Shown one piece after another: positions 1 through 8,232 of a stretch of DNA of 64,000 nucleotides. The notes beneath the pieces were generated by a model, which was not told the DNA's origin, did no database searches, and worked only from the letters and a program-made list of their open reading frames with translations. Source of the DNA: Streptomyces sp. XY006 (GTDB lineage: Bacteria > Actinomycetota > Actinomycetes > Streptomycetales > Streptomycetaceae); contig NZ_NOKT01000016.1 in the NCBI RefSeq assembly GCF_002237655.1, positions 1 through 64,000 of the forward strand, written 5' to 3'. The position numbers and the translations under genes are program-made. Within the stretch, counting starts at the first letter, position 1. Each line of letters opens with the position of its first letter.

Positions 1-1
1 C

Positions 2-970
2 TCCGACCGGCCCGCCGCTCACGACCGCGCAACGGGCCCGGACCGGCCCACCGGCTCCGACCGGCCCGCCGCTCACGACTGGTCCACCGGCCACGACCGG
101 CCCACCGGCCACCACCCTTCCGCCGGCCTCGGTAGCCCGGACGGGCCCGGTTCCGCCGCCCTGAGGGAGGCCGAGCTGGAGGTGTTGCTTGCCGCCGCCC
201 TGATTCACGGGGGTATCGACGCCGAGGCCGAGCAGCGGGCCGTCGCCGCCTTTCGGGCTGCCCGTCAGGCCGGTGCCCAGCAGGGACGCACCCGCCGCCG
301 GGACGACTGGCGGCCCCGGGAGCGCCGGCTTCCGGGCCGTTCGCTGAAGGCCACGCTCTCCGTGCTGCTCGCCAGTCTCACGCTGGGCGGTGTCGCCGTG
401 GCGGCGATCGGCTCGGTCGCCACGGACGACTCCGGCGAACGGGCCCGGCCGCCGGCCTCCACCCGCGCCCCCGGCCCCTCCGCCGGCGGCGCCACCGACG
501 CCCCGGCTGCGTCCGGCTCCGCCTCCGCGCGCCCGGACCGCTCCGGCACCGCCCGGGACACCGAGGCGCACTGCCGCGCCTACGAGCGGGTCGGCGGCCG
601 GGGCAAGGCCCTGGACGCCACGGCCTGGCAGCGCCTCATCGATGAGGCGGGCGGTGAGAGGAAGGTCACGGCCTACTGCGCCGAGCAGCTGGCCCGGGCC
701 GAGGAGAAGGCCGACGGCACCGCCGCACCCGGCAAGGGCGAGGGCACGCCCGGCTCAGGCAACGCCAACGGCGGCCCCGCGACCGAGGGCAACGGCCGGG
801 GCGACGAGGGCCGTGGCACGGACGCCCAGGAGGGCGACCCGGACACCGGGGGGAGCGGGTCGGGCGGCAACGGCTCGGGCGCCGGCCGCGACGGTGCGCA
901 GGGCACCGAAGGCAGCGGTTCCTCCGGCGGTCAGGGCAAGCCCGACCAGTCCAACGACCGTCGCCCGTAG
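2..970 (+). CDS. Membrane-anchored sigma-factor partner-like protein (5' truncated)
   Basis: The reading frame is open from the window edge, so the true start lies upstream; the GTG at 182 is only an internal possibility. After a Pro/Arg/Gly-rich stretch comes a short helical segment containing AVAAFRAAR, a basic patch, one transmembrane helix (SVLLASLTLGGVAVAAIGSV, about 60-80 residues after codon 182) and a long Ser/Gly/Asp-rich outer region. A two-cysteine module (HCRAYERV...AYCAEQL) sits in that outer region. The whole architecture, including AAF(R/K)AR before the membrane helix and the paired cysteines, repeats in the gene ending at 3265. That gene is coupled to a sigma factor, so this one probably belongs to a second sigma-factor unit just outside the window. 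An anti-sigma role is inferred from context only; no ZAS zinc motif is visible. Confidence 0.7.
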   Translation, partial: SDRPAAHDRATGPDRPTGSDRPAAHDWSTGHDRPTGHHPSAGLGSPDGPGSAALREAELEVLLAAALIHGGIDAEAEQRAVAAFRAARQAGAQQGRTRRRDDWRPRERRLPGRSLKATLSVLLASLTLGGVAVAAIGSVATDDSGERARPPASTRAPGPSAGGATDAPAASGSASARPDRSGTARDTEAHCRAYERVGGRGKALDATAWQRLIDEAGGERKVTAYCAEQLARAEEKADGTAAPGKGEGTPGSGNANGGPATEGNGRGDEGRGTDAQEGDPDTGGSGSGGNGSGAGRDGAQGTEGSGSSGGQGKPDQSNDRRP

Positions 971-1454
971 TCGAGTTCGGTATCGGGATCCGCAGCGTGT
1001 TACCCCGGGGGCCCGTCACGCCGCGCGAGCGACCGTCCGTACGGCCCGGGTGTCCGTCCGCGGCGCAAGAGTGCGCGTCCGCCGCCTCGCGGAGGCCCCT
1101 CGCGCGCGCTCGGCACGCCGGTCCGGCCCCGCCATGGCAACGGCCGGGGCCGCCACCCCCCACAGGAGAGGCCCCGGCCGTCGCGCGGCACGGGCCGCGC
1201 GGCGGCCCGTACTTCCTACAGCGCCCGGTGTGCGTTTTCTGTCACACCCCTGCGTGTCACGGCTTAGTTGCATCTCGGGGGGACATGGACGGGGAGTGGT
1301 TTCAGGTCGTAACGTGCCTTTCGCGCCACACCGGAGGCAGCAAGACCACCGCAACCACCTGCGGGCTTGTGAACCGCAATGATCAACGAGGAACGACGAC
1401 GGCGAGAACCCGGGCCGCGACAGCGGCACCGGCTCAGGCGCAGAAGGGCACGCG
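971..1454. other. 484-bp intergenic region before the sigma factor gene
   Basis: No convincing coding region. It holds a strong hairpin (1141-1180, listed separately) that would end the upstream transcript. Downstream is a comparatively T-rich stretch (about 1215-1275) with the near-repeats TGTCACACC and TGTCACGGC, the likeliest place for the sigma factor promoter, but no clear -35/-10 pair can be named. An ATG at 1379 opens a frame not shared with the sigma factor. Confidence 0.5.
1141..1180. terminator. Perfect 11-bp stem hairpin, probable terminator
   Basis: CGGCCGGGGCC at 1141-1151 is the exact reverse complement of GGCCCCGGCCG at 1170-1180, with an 18-base loop. There is no U tract, which is usual for Streptomyces stem-loop terminators. 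It lies about 170 bp beyond the upstream stop. Confidence 0.6.
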
Positions 1455-2129
1455 GTGCTGGGGGACGACGCGGAGCTGACCGCCGCGGTGCGTGCGGCAC
1501 AGGACGGGGATGAAACCGCGTTCCGGACTGTGTACCGCGCCGTGCACCCGCGGCTGCTCGGATACGTACGCACGCTCGTCGGCGACCCCGACGCCGAGGA
1601 CGTGACGTCCGAGGCGTGGCTGCAGATAGCCCGGGACCTGGAGCGGTTCACCGGCGACGCGGACCGGTTCCGTGGCTGGGCCGCCCGGATCGCCCGCAAC
1701 CGCGCCCTGGACCACATACGCATGCGCGGCCGGCGGCCCGCCATCGGCGGGGACGAGACGGAACTGACCGGCCGCGCCGCCGAGTCCGACACCGCGGGCG
1801 AGGCCATCGAGGCGCTGGCCACCGACGGCACGTTCTCCCTGATCTCCCGGCTCCCGCAGGACCAGGCCGAAGCGGTCGTGCTGCGCGTGGTCGTGGGGCT
1901 CGACGCGAAGACCGCAGCGGAGACGCTCGGCAAGCGCCCGGGCGCGGTCCGCACGGCGGCGCACCGGGGCCTGAAGCGGCTCGCGGAGCTGCTGGGCGAC
2001 AATCCTCAGGCCGATCCGGAATCGGCCGGGGTGCTCGATGCCCTGCCGCCCCAGCGAGAACCGCGTGGCGGTGCGGTGACGTCCGCAGGTGTGACGCACA
2101 GCGTTGCGCGGACGCAGAAGGATGTGTGA
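1455..2129 (+). CDS. ECF-type RNA polymerase sigma factor
   Basis: This 224-residue protein has the two-domain layout of group 4 sigma factors. Region 2 (about residues 30-90) contains DAEDVTSEAWLQIARDL and a WAARIARNRALDHIR segment for core binding and -10 recognition. Region 4 (about 135-180) contains LPQDQAEAVVLRVVVGL and a TAAETLGKRPGAVRTAAHRG helix-turn-helix for the -35. The GTG start is preceded by GAAGGG at 1443-1448; no ATG is available in frame after the upstream TGA. Its stop overlaps the next start (TGATG), so it is co-translated with the membrane protein that follows, the usual layout for a sigma factor and its regulator. The target promoters cannot be read from the sequence. Confidence 0.88.
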   Translation: MLGDDAELTAAVRAAQDGDETAFRTVYRAVHPRLLGYVRTLVGDPDAEDVTSEAWLQIARDLERFTGDADRFRGWAARIARNRALDHIRMRGRRPAIGGDETELTGRAAESDTAGEAIEALATDGTFSLISRLPQDQAEAVVLRVVVGLDAKTAAETLGKRPGAVRTAAHRGLKRLAELLGDNPQADPESAGVLDALPPQREPRGGAVTSAGVTHSVARTQKDV

Positions 2130-3265
2130 TGGCCGACGAGCAGTACAGGTGGCTGGACCGCGAAACGGCGGAGCGTTTGCTGAGCGGAGAGCCACCGGAG
2201 GCTGTCGACGGCGCCCACCGCGGCGAGGCCGAACGGCTCGCCAGGACGCTCGGCGCGCTGTCCGCGCCACCCCCGCCCACCAGCGAGGAACTCCCCGGTG
2301 AGGCCGCCGCGGTAGCGGCTTTCCGCAAGGCCCGCGAGGAACGCGCCGACGCCGCGGCCGCCTTCACCGCCCCCCTCGAACCGTCCGCAGCCGAGGCCGC
2401 CGATGCCGGGCTGGTCCGGATCGGCGCCGCACGCGGCAGCGGCCGGGGTGGCGTCCGGCGCTCCCGACGCGTCCGTCCCGCCGGTCTGGCGCTGGCCGCC
2501 TCGCTGGCCGTGGGCATGGTCGGCGGCGTGGCCGCCGTGGCCGCAACCGGAGTCCTCGGGGCACCGTTCGGCGGCGACGAGTCCGGCGCCGGTGCCTCCG
2601 CCTCGGCCACCGTCACCCCGCCCGAGCGCCCCCTGGTCTCGCCCTCGCCCACCGACGGCGGGCAGGGCGGAGCGGCTCCCGGCGACGACGCCCCGAACAG
2701 CGCCGCGACGGGCGGTACCGGTGACTCCGGACCGGAGGGAACCCACGAGGACACCGCCGGCGAGCCCGGCGCCGGCGGGGACCGCCCCGAGGGCTCCGAG
2801 GAGATCACCGAGGCCTGCCGCGACCTGCGCGCCGGCCGGCGGCTGGACGACGACCGCAGACACGCCCTGCGGGACGCGGCGGGCGGCACCCGCGTGTGGA
2901 AGTACTGCAAGGGCGTTCTCGCCCAGGCCGATCCCCGCTCCGGCGGGCGGGACGACGACGGCGAGGGCCGGGGCCACGGCCAGGGCGAGCACCACGACCG
3001 GGACCGCGGCCGGGGCCACGGACACGACCGCAAGCAGGACGCCGCCGAGCGCAAGGCGGAGCGCAAGGCCGAGCGGAAGGCCGAGCGGAAGGCCGAGCGC
3101 GAGGCCGGGGGCCAGGGCGGCCGGAAGACCGGTCAGGGGGCGAAGGGGGCCGAGGCGAAGGGGGCCGACGCCGAGGGCGACGCGGACCGCGACCGCGCCG
3201 CACGCTCCGCACCCCTGCGACCTGCGGTTTCGCACTCCCTGAAAATCCTCTGGCCGAGGGTGTGA
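2129..3265 (+). CDS. Membrane protein coupled to the sigma factor, putative anti-sigma factor
   Basis: The 378-residue product has a cytoplasmic N-terminal domain (about 1-115), a single transmembrane helix (LALAASLAVGMVGGVAAVAA, about 130-150), a low-complexity Ser/Thr/Gly/Asp outer segment, a paired-cysteine module (ACRDLRAG...KYCKGVLAQ, about 228-262), and a highly charged His/Asp/Arg/Lys tail. The tail contains five tandem KAER units built from 12-bp DNA repeats. Overlap with the sigma factor stop at TGATG implies translational coupling. The gene is paralogous to the truncated gene at the left edge. No HxxxCxxC zinc anti-sigma motif is present, so anti-sigma function rests on gene context and topology. 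Confidence 0.78.
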   Translation: MADEQYRWLDRETAERLLSGEPPEAVDGAHRGEAERLARTLGALSAPPPPTSEELPGEAAAVAAFRKAREERADAAAAFTAPLEPSAAEAADAGLVRIGAARGSGRGGVRRSRRVRPAGLALAASLAVGMVGGVAAVAATGVLGAPFGGDESGAGASASATVTPPERPLVSPSPTDGGQGGAAPGDDAPNSAATGGTGDSGPEGTHEDTAGEPGAGGDRPEGSEEITEACRDLRAGRRLDDDRRHALRDAAGGTRVWKYCKGVLAQADPRSGGRDDDGEGRGHGQGEHHDRDRGRGHGHDRKQDAAERKAERKAERKAERKAEREAGGQGGRKTGQGAKGAEAKGADAEGDADRDRAARSAPLRPAVSHSLKILWPRV

Positions 3266-3364
3266 CGTTTTCGGCCGCCCCGGCGCAGTAATGAGTGAGC
3301 CGACTGGTCATCGGCCGTCGCACAGAGCCGGGGTTCCCCCCGTACCTACGGCTCGTGCACCTGA

Positions 3365-3401
3365 GCGCGGGCGGGACACGTTCCCCCGGTCCCGCCCGCG
3401 C
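3365..3401. terminator. Bidirectional hairpin terminator between convergent genes
   Basis: GCGCGGGCGGGAC (3365-3377) pairs perfectly with GTCCCGCCCGCGC (3389-3401) around an 11-base loop. It sits between the sigma-partner gene (+) and the L,D-transpeptidase gene (-), whose stops face each other. Confidence 0.75.
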
Positions 3402-3423
3402 CCCACTCCTTCCTCCCCGCTCG

Positions 3424-4266
3424 TCACCAGGACACGACGACCTTGTCGCCGTTGCGCACCTGCGCGTACAGGCCGGCGATCGCCGCCTCGTCCCGGACGT
3501 TGACGCAGCCGTGCGAGGCGCCCGCGTAGCCCCGGGCCGCGAAGTCCGCCGAGAAGTGAACGGCCTGGCCGCCGCTGAAGAACATGGCGTACGGCATGGG
3601 GGAGTCGTAGAGCGTGGACACGTGGTCGCGGGACTTCCAGTAGACGGAGAAGACGCCCTCCCGCGTCGGCGTGTACTCCGAGCCGAAGCGGACGGCCATC
3701 GTCGACAGGGTGCGTCCGTCGACCATCCAGCGCAGCGTCCTGCTGGTCTTGTCGATGCACAGCACCCGGCCGTCGCGGCAGCGCGGGTCCGGCGGATCGG
3801 CCGGCTGGCCGCCCATCAGGTACAGCTCCCAGCGGCCCGGCTCGCGGGTCATCCGCAGCAGCCGCTCCCAGGTGACGGTGTCGGTGCGCCCGGTGCGGGG
3901 CAGCCCGCGCTTGCCCTGGAAGCCGCTGACCGCCCGCTCCGTCGCCCCGTCGTACGTCCCGGTCGGCCCGTCGAACAGCCAGGCGACCTGCCGCAGTCGC
4001 GCCTGCAGCTCGCGGACGTCCCGGCCCGTGGAGCCGCGCGACCACAGCACGCGGGGCGCGGCCCGGGGCGTGTCGCCGGAGGGCGGGGCGGTGCCCGGCC
4101 GGTCCTCGCCACGGCCTGCGGGGGTGCGCGCGGGTGTCGGGGTGCCGTCGGGCAGTTCGATGTGCACCGGCGAGCGGCCCTTCCCGTCGGCGCCTGCCGG
4201 GGTCTGCACGGTGCAGCCGGTCAGCGCGACCAGCACGGCGGCCGCTGCCGCCGTCGCTCTCCCCAT
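3424..4266 (-). CDS. L,D-transpeptidase lipoprotein with peptidoglycan-binding domain
   Basis: From ATG 4266 the product is 280 residues. It begins with a lipoprotein signal peptide (MGRATAAAAAVLVALTGC), the lipobox cysteine at residue 18. A PG_binding_1-like repeat follows (DVRELQARLRQVAWLFDGPTG to about residue 130), then a YkuD catalytic domain ending in SHGCVNVRDEAA, whose His and Cys are the L,D-transpeptidase signature. Such enzymes form 3-3 peptidoglycan cross-links or attach polymers to the wall, acting outside the membrane. An in-frame GTG at 4302 would add 12 basic residues; ATG 4266 gives the more typical signal peptide. The gene is monocistronic and convergent with its neighbour. 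Confidence 0.87.
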   Translation of the reverse strand: MGRATAAAAAVLVALTGCTVQTPAGADGKGRSPVHIELPDGTPTPARTPAGRGEDRPGTAPPSGDTPRAAPRVLWSRGSTGRDVRELQARLRQVAWLFDGPTGTYDGATERAVSGFQGKRGLPRTGRTDTVTWERLLRMTREPGRWELYLMGGQPADPPDPRCRDGRVLCIDKTSRTLRWMVDGRTLSTMAVRFGSEYTPTREGVFSVYWKSRDHVSTLYDSPMPYAMFFSGGQAVHFSADFAARGYAGASHGCVNVRDEAAIAGLYAQVRNGDKVVVSW

Positions 4267-4405
4267 GCCCGTAGTACGCACACGGCCCCCCCGTCGTCTC
4301 ACCGGTCCGCCCGGATGTCACCTGAGATGTTCCCCGGGCGTGACCCGCGGCGAACCAGGGGGCATGGTGGTGAGCGAGGTCACAGCTTCCGGGAGGCATC
4401 GCACC

Positions 4406-5986
4406 ATGGCGCGTGAGTCGGAGTCGGGACTGCCCATCGAGCCGGTGTACGGGCCGCGGGCCCTGGACGGCTGGGATCCGGCACAGAAGCTGGGGGAACC
4501 CGGGAGCTACCCGTACACGCGGGGGGTGTACCCGACGATGTACACGGGCCGGCCGTGGACGATGCGTCAGTACGCCGGTTTCGGCACGGCCGGTGAGTCC
4601 AACGCCCGGTACCGGCAGTTGATCGCGCACGGCACGACGGGGTTGTCGGTCGCCTTCGACCTGCCCACGCAGATGGGCCACGATTCCGACGCCCCGCTCG
4701 CGCACGGCGAGGTCGGGAAGGTGGGGGTGGCGATCGACTCGGTCGAGGACATGCGGGTGCTGTTCGACGGGATCCCGCTGGAACAGGTCTCGACGTCGAT
4801 GACGATCAACGCCCCGGCGGCGGTGCTGCTCCTGCTGTACCAGCTGGTCGCGGAGGAGCAGGGCGCCAGGCCCGAGCGGCTGACGGGCACCATCCAGAAC
4901 GACGTGCTGAAGGAGTACATCGCCCGCGGCACCTACATCTTCCCGCCCAAGCCGTCGCTGCGGCTGACCGCGGACATCTTCCGGTACTGCGGGGAGCGGC
5001 TGCCGCGGTGGAACACGATCTCCATCTCGGGTTACCACATGGCCGAGGCGGGTGCCTCGCCCGCACAGGAGATCGCCTTCACGCTGGCCGACGGCATCGA
5101 GTACGTGCGCACGGCGGTGGCGGCGGGGATGGACGTGGACGACTTCGCGCCACGGCTGTCGTTCTTCTTCGTCGCGCGCACCACGTTGCTGGAGGAGGTG
5201 GCCAAGTTCCGTGCGGCGCGCCGGATCTGGGCGCGGGTGATGCGGGAGGAGTTCGGCGCGCGCGACCCCAGGTCGCAGATGCTGCGCTTCCACACCCAGA
5301 CCGCCGGGGTGCAGCTGACGGCCCAGCAGCCGGAGGTGAACCTGGTCCGGGTCTCCGTCCAGGCGCTGGCGGCGGTGCTGGGCGGCACGCAGTCGCTGCA
5401 CACCAACTCCTTCGACGAGGCCATCGCCCTGCCCACCGACACCTCCGCCCGCCTGGCCCTGCGCACCCAGCAGGTCCTGGCGCACGAGACGGACGTCACG
5501 GCCACCGTCGATCCCTTCGCGGGCTCGTACGCGGTGGAACGGATGACCGACGACGTGGAGGAGGCGGCCGTCGGTCTGATGGACCGGGTGGCGGAGCTGG
5601 GCGGGGCGGTCGAGGCCATCGAACGCGGCTTCCAGAAGGGCGAGATCGAGCGCAATGCCTACCGCATCGCCCAGGAGACCGACTCCGGCGAGCGGGTCGT
5701 GGTCGGGGTCAACCGCTTCCGGCTCGACGAGGAGGAGCCCTACGAGCCGCTGCGGGTCGACCCGGCCATCGAGGCCCGGCAGGTCGAACGCCTGGCCGCC
5801 CTGCGCGCGCGGCGCGACCAGCCGGCCGTCGACAGCGCCCTCACCGCCCTGAAGAAGGCCGCCGAGGGCGACGACAACGTGCTGTATCCGATGCGGGAGG
5901 CGCTGAGGGCCCGGGCGACGGTGGGCGAGGTCTGCGGCGCCCTGCGTGAGGTGTGGGGGGCGTACGTCCCGTCGGACGCCTTCTGA
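4406..5986 (+). CDS. B12-dependent acyl-CoA mutase large subunit (methylmalonyl-CoA mutase type), no cobalamin domain
   Basis: The ATG at 4406 follows GGGAGG by nine bases. The 526-residue protein is the substrate-binding TIM-barrel domain of the methylmalonyl/isobutyryl-CoA mutase family throughout: RGVYPTMYTGRPWTMRQYAG (about 36-55), GLSVAFDLPTQMGHDSDA, GTIQNDVLKEYIARGTYIFPP, SISGYHMAEAGA and THTNSFDEA-like LHTNSFDEAIALPTD. It stops where full-length MCM would continue into the DxHxxG cobalamin-binding domain, so a separate small subunit is needed; none is in this window. Tyr in GVYPTMY and Arg in IARGTY resemble the methylmalonyl-type substrate pair rather than the Phe/Gln pair reported for isobutyryl-CoA mutase, judged from memory of the alignments. 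The exact substrate is therefore uncertain. Confidence 0.85.
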   Translation: MARESESGLPIEPVYGPRALDGWDPAQKLGEPGSYPYTRGVYPTMYTGRPWTMRQYAGFGTAGESNARYRQLIAHGTTGLSVAFDLPTQMGHDSDAPLAHGEVGKVGVAIDSVEDMRVLFDGIPLEQVSTSMTINAPAAVLLLLYQLVAEEQGARPERLTGTIQNDVLKEYIARGTYIFPPKPSLRLTADIFRYCGERLPRWNTISISGYHMAEAGASPAQEIAFTLADGIEYVRTAVAAGMDVDDFAPRLSFFFVARTTLLEEVAKFRAARRIWARVMREEFGARDPRSQMLRFHTQTAGVQLTAQQPEVNLVRVSVQALAAVLGGTQSLHTNSFDEAIALPTDTSARLALRTQQVLAHETDVTATVDPFAGSYAVERMTDDVEEAAVGLMDRVAELGGAVEAIERGFQKGEIERNAYRIAQETDSGERVVVGVNRFRLDEEEPYEPLRVDPAIEARQVERLAALRARRDQPAVDSALTALKKAAEGDDNVLYPMREALRARATVGEVCGALREVWGAYVPSDAF

Positions 5987-6047
5987 CCGCCCGGAAGCCG
6001 GGGAGGCCCAGGTCCGGACGCCGAGCCTCCGTGCGACACTCCCTTCC

Positions 6048-6695
6048 ATGTTCGGTGTCATCGATCTGCCCACCTACCTGGCGGGCCTCGTGCTGATCAT
6101 CCTGCTGCCCGGTCCCAACTCGCTGTACGTGCTGTCCGTGGCCGCCCGTCGCGGCGTACGCGCCGGGTACACCGCCGCCACGGGCGTGTGGTGCGGGGAC
6201 ACGGTGCTCATGACGCTGTCCGCGGCCGGGGTGGCCTCGCTGCTGCAGGCGAACGCCGTGCTGTTCGCCATCGTCAAGTACGCGGGGGCCGGGTATCTGA
6301 CCTGGCTGGCGATCGGCATGCTGCGGGCCGCCTGGGGCATGTGGCGGACCCGCGGGGAGCGCACCGCCCAGGGCGAGGCCACCGCGCCCGCCGAGGAGCG
6401 GCCGTTCCGGCGGGCCTTCGTCGTCAGCCTGTTCAACCCGAAGGCGATCCTGTTCTTCGTCGCCTTCTTCGTGCAGTTCGTGGACCCGGGGTACGCCTAC
6501 CCGGCCCTGTCCTTCGTCGTCCTCGGCGTCCTCGCGCAGCTCGCGAGCGTGCTGTACCTCAGCGCGCTGATCTTCGGCGGCACCCGGCTGGCCGCGGCCT
6601 TCCGCCGCCGCAGGCGCCTGTCGGCCGGGGCGACGTCGGCGGCGGGCGCGCTGTTCCTGGGCTTCGCGGTGAAGCTGTCGCTGACGAGCTCCTGA
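6048..6695 (+). CDS. LysE/RhtB-family amino acid exporter
   Basis: The 215-residue integral membrane protein opens with the family signature (YLAGLVLIILLPGPNSLYVLSVAARRG), where LPGPN sits at the end of the first helix. About six hydrophobic segments follow. A cytoplasmic loop near residues 105-120 precedes FRRAFVVSLFNPKAILFFVAFFVQF, the second family hallmark (NPKA). The LeuE/RhtB group exports amino acids or derivatives; the substrate cannot be told here. ATG 6048 was chosen because the hydrophobic N-terminus starts immediately. The gene lies 61 bp after the mutase and is convergent with the monooxygenase. Confidence 0.85.
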   Translation: MFGVIDLPTYLAGLVLIILLPGPNSLYVLSVAARRGVRAGYTAATGVWCGDTVLMTLSAAGVASLLQANAVLFAIVKYAGAGYLTWLAIGMLRAAWGMWRTRGERTAQGEATAPAEERPFRRAFVVSLFNPKAILFFVAFFVQFVDPGYAYPALSFVVLGVLAQLASVLYLSALIFGGTRLAAAFRRRRRLSAGATSAAGALFLGFAVKLSLTSS

Positions 6696-6711
6696 ACCCG
6701 CGCCGGCCTCG

Positions 6712-8157
6712 TCAGCCCAGGCCGGAGAGGCCGGAGAGCCCTGAGACGGAGACGCCGGAGAGGCCGAAGCGGGCCAGATGGGCGGGGAGTCCGGCCGCCG
6801 TGTCGCCGGCCCAGCCGAGGTAGCCGTCGGGGCGCACGAGATACAGGCCCGGCGCGTACGGGCCGGGCGCGGGGCCCCGTACGACGCGGATCCGCGCGCC
6901 GGGGTCCGGGACGGCCGGTGCCCCGTCCCCCAGGGCGAGCAGCGTCCAGTGCGGGCCGCGGAAGGCGTCGAAGAGCCGGACGCCCGCCACCGTCCCGTCG
7001 GGTGCGCGGTCGCCCGCGCGCAGCGGGCCCGGGGCGGTCCGGGTCTCCCGGGTGAGCGAGGACTGCCGGTAGCCGAGGCCGAGTTGGCGGGTCGCGTCGC
7101 CGCGCCGGGTCTCGCCGCGGTGCACGCGCGTGGACAGCCCGAGCATCTCCGCGGCGACGGGCCGGCGCTCCTCCTCGTAGGAGTCGAGCAGGTCCGCCGC
7201 CGCGCCGTCGCGCAGGACCGCGCCCAGTTTCCAGCCCAGGTTGTAGGCGTCCTGGACGCTGGTGTTGAGGCCCTGGCCGCCGGCCGGGGAGTGCACGTGG
7301 GCCGCGTCGCCGGTGAGGAACACCCGCCCGGAGCGGAAGCGGTCCGCGAGGGCGGCCCGGGGGCGGAAGTCCGAGGCCCAGCGCAGTTCCGTCACGGCCT
7401 CCGGCGCGAGATGCGTACGGGCGGCGACGACCTCGCGGACGCCCTCCAGGGAGAGGTCCGGGGCCGTCCCGTCCGGGAAGTGCGCCATCAGCTGGAAGTC
7501 CTCGGTGCCGGCCAGCGGGCAGAGCGCGAGGAAGCCGTGCCGGCCGGGCGGGAAGAGGTGCCAGTTCTCCCGGTCCAGGCCGCTGACGCGGACGTCCGCC
7601 ACCAGCGTCGGGTTCGGGTCGACGGTCTCGCCCGTCATGCCGATGCCCAGCAGCCGGCGCACCGTCGAGCGGCCGCCGTCCGCGGCGACGAGGTAGCGGG
7701 CGGTGACCGCCCCGCCGGAGGCGAACTCCGCGCGCACCCCCTCGGCGTCCTGAGTCAGACATGCGGCCTCCCGGCCGAAGGCCACCCGCCCGCCCAGCTC
7801 CTCCAGCCGCGCCCGCAGGATCTCCTGCGTGCGCCACTGCGGCACCATCCACGGCTCGTTGTACGGGGCGTCCTCGCTCGGCTCGGCCGGGTCGAACATC
7901 CGGTGCTCACCCGCGCGCCTGCCGTCCTGCCAGACCATCCCCACCGGGTAGGTTCCGCCCGCCGCGCGGACGGCGCCCAGCACGCCCAGGTCGTCGAAGA
8001 CCTCCATGGTGCGCGGCTGCAGCCCCTTGCCCCGGGAGCCGGGGAACAGCTTCTCCGCCCGCTCCACGACCAGCGCGGGCACGCCCCGCCGGGCGAGATC
8101 GATGCCGAGCACCAGCCCGGCCGGGCCCGCGCCCACCACCAGCACGTCCGTGTCCAT
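6712..8157 (-). CDS. FAD-dependent aromatic-type monooxygenase
   Basis: The 481-residue flavoprotein is of the p-hydroxybenzoate hydroxylase class. It has the N-terminal dinucleotide fold VLVVGAGPAGLVLGIDLARRG (residues 5-25), the DG motif YLVAADGGRSTVRRLLGI (about 155), and the FAD-binding GD motif VFLTGDAAHVHSPAGGQGLN (about 280). The C-terminal part (about 385 onward) looks like the thioredoxin-like third domain seen in aromatic polyketide hydroxylases such as PgaE/RdmE. No polyketide synthase is nearby, so a biosynthetic or detoxifying role is open. It is divergent from a TetR regulator, with two identical-type palindromes between them, one 14 bp upstream of this start. It is therefore very probably the repressor's target. 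Confidence 0.87.
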   Translation of the reverse strand: MDTDVLVVGAGPAGLVLGIDLARRGVPALVVERAEKLFPGSRGKGLQPRTMEVFDDLGVLGAVRAAGGTYPVGMVWQDGRRAGEHRMFDPAEPSEDAPYNEPWMVPQWRTQEILRARLEELGGRVAFGREAACLTQDAEGVRAEFASGGAVTARYLVAADGGRSTVRRLLGIGMTGETVDPNPTLVADVRVSGLDRENWHLFPPGRHGFLALCPLAGTEDFQLMAHFPDGTAPDLSLEGVREVVAARTHLAPEAVTELRWASDFRPRAALADRFRSGRVFLTGDAAHVHSPAGGQGLNTSVQDAYNLGWKLGAVLRDGAAADLLDSYEEERRPVAAEMLGLSTRVHRGETRRGDATRQLGLGYRQSSLTRETRTAPGPLRAGDRAPDGTVAGVRLFDAFRGPHWTLLALGDGAPAVPDPGARIRVVRGPAPGPYAPGLYLVRPDGYLGWAGDTAAGLPAHLARFGLSGVSVSGLSGLSGLG

Positions 8158-8170
8158 ACGCCCACCACTC

Positions 8171-8223
8171 CTTAACGCTGTTAAGTGCTGCTGTGTCCCG
8201 AGCGTGGCCTTAACGGTGTTAAG
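8171..8223. promoter_or_regulatory. Twin TetR operators in the divergent promoter region
   Basis: Two 15-bp palindromes of the form CTTAAC-N3-GTTAAG lie at 8171-8185 and 8209-8223, with centres 38 bp apart. The arms are identical and only the central base differs. One lies 14 bp upstream of the monooxygenase ATG and the other 9 bp upstream of the regulator GTG, so a bound repressor would block both promoters. Confidence 0.88.
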
Positions 8224-8232
8224 TTGTCAAGC

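Noticed and set aside
971..1454. Coding region (several frames open across this gap)
   Set aside because: All frames are Arg/Ala/Pro-rich without motifs or ribosome sites, and a strong hairpin lies in the middle.
3308..6073. 921-codon open frame on the minus strand opposite the acyl-CoA mutase
   Set aside because: It runs antisense through the well-conserved mutase and merges two unrelated frames; composition (Arg/Gly/His/Pro-rich, no motifs) is typical of high-GC shadow frames.
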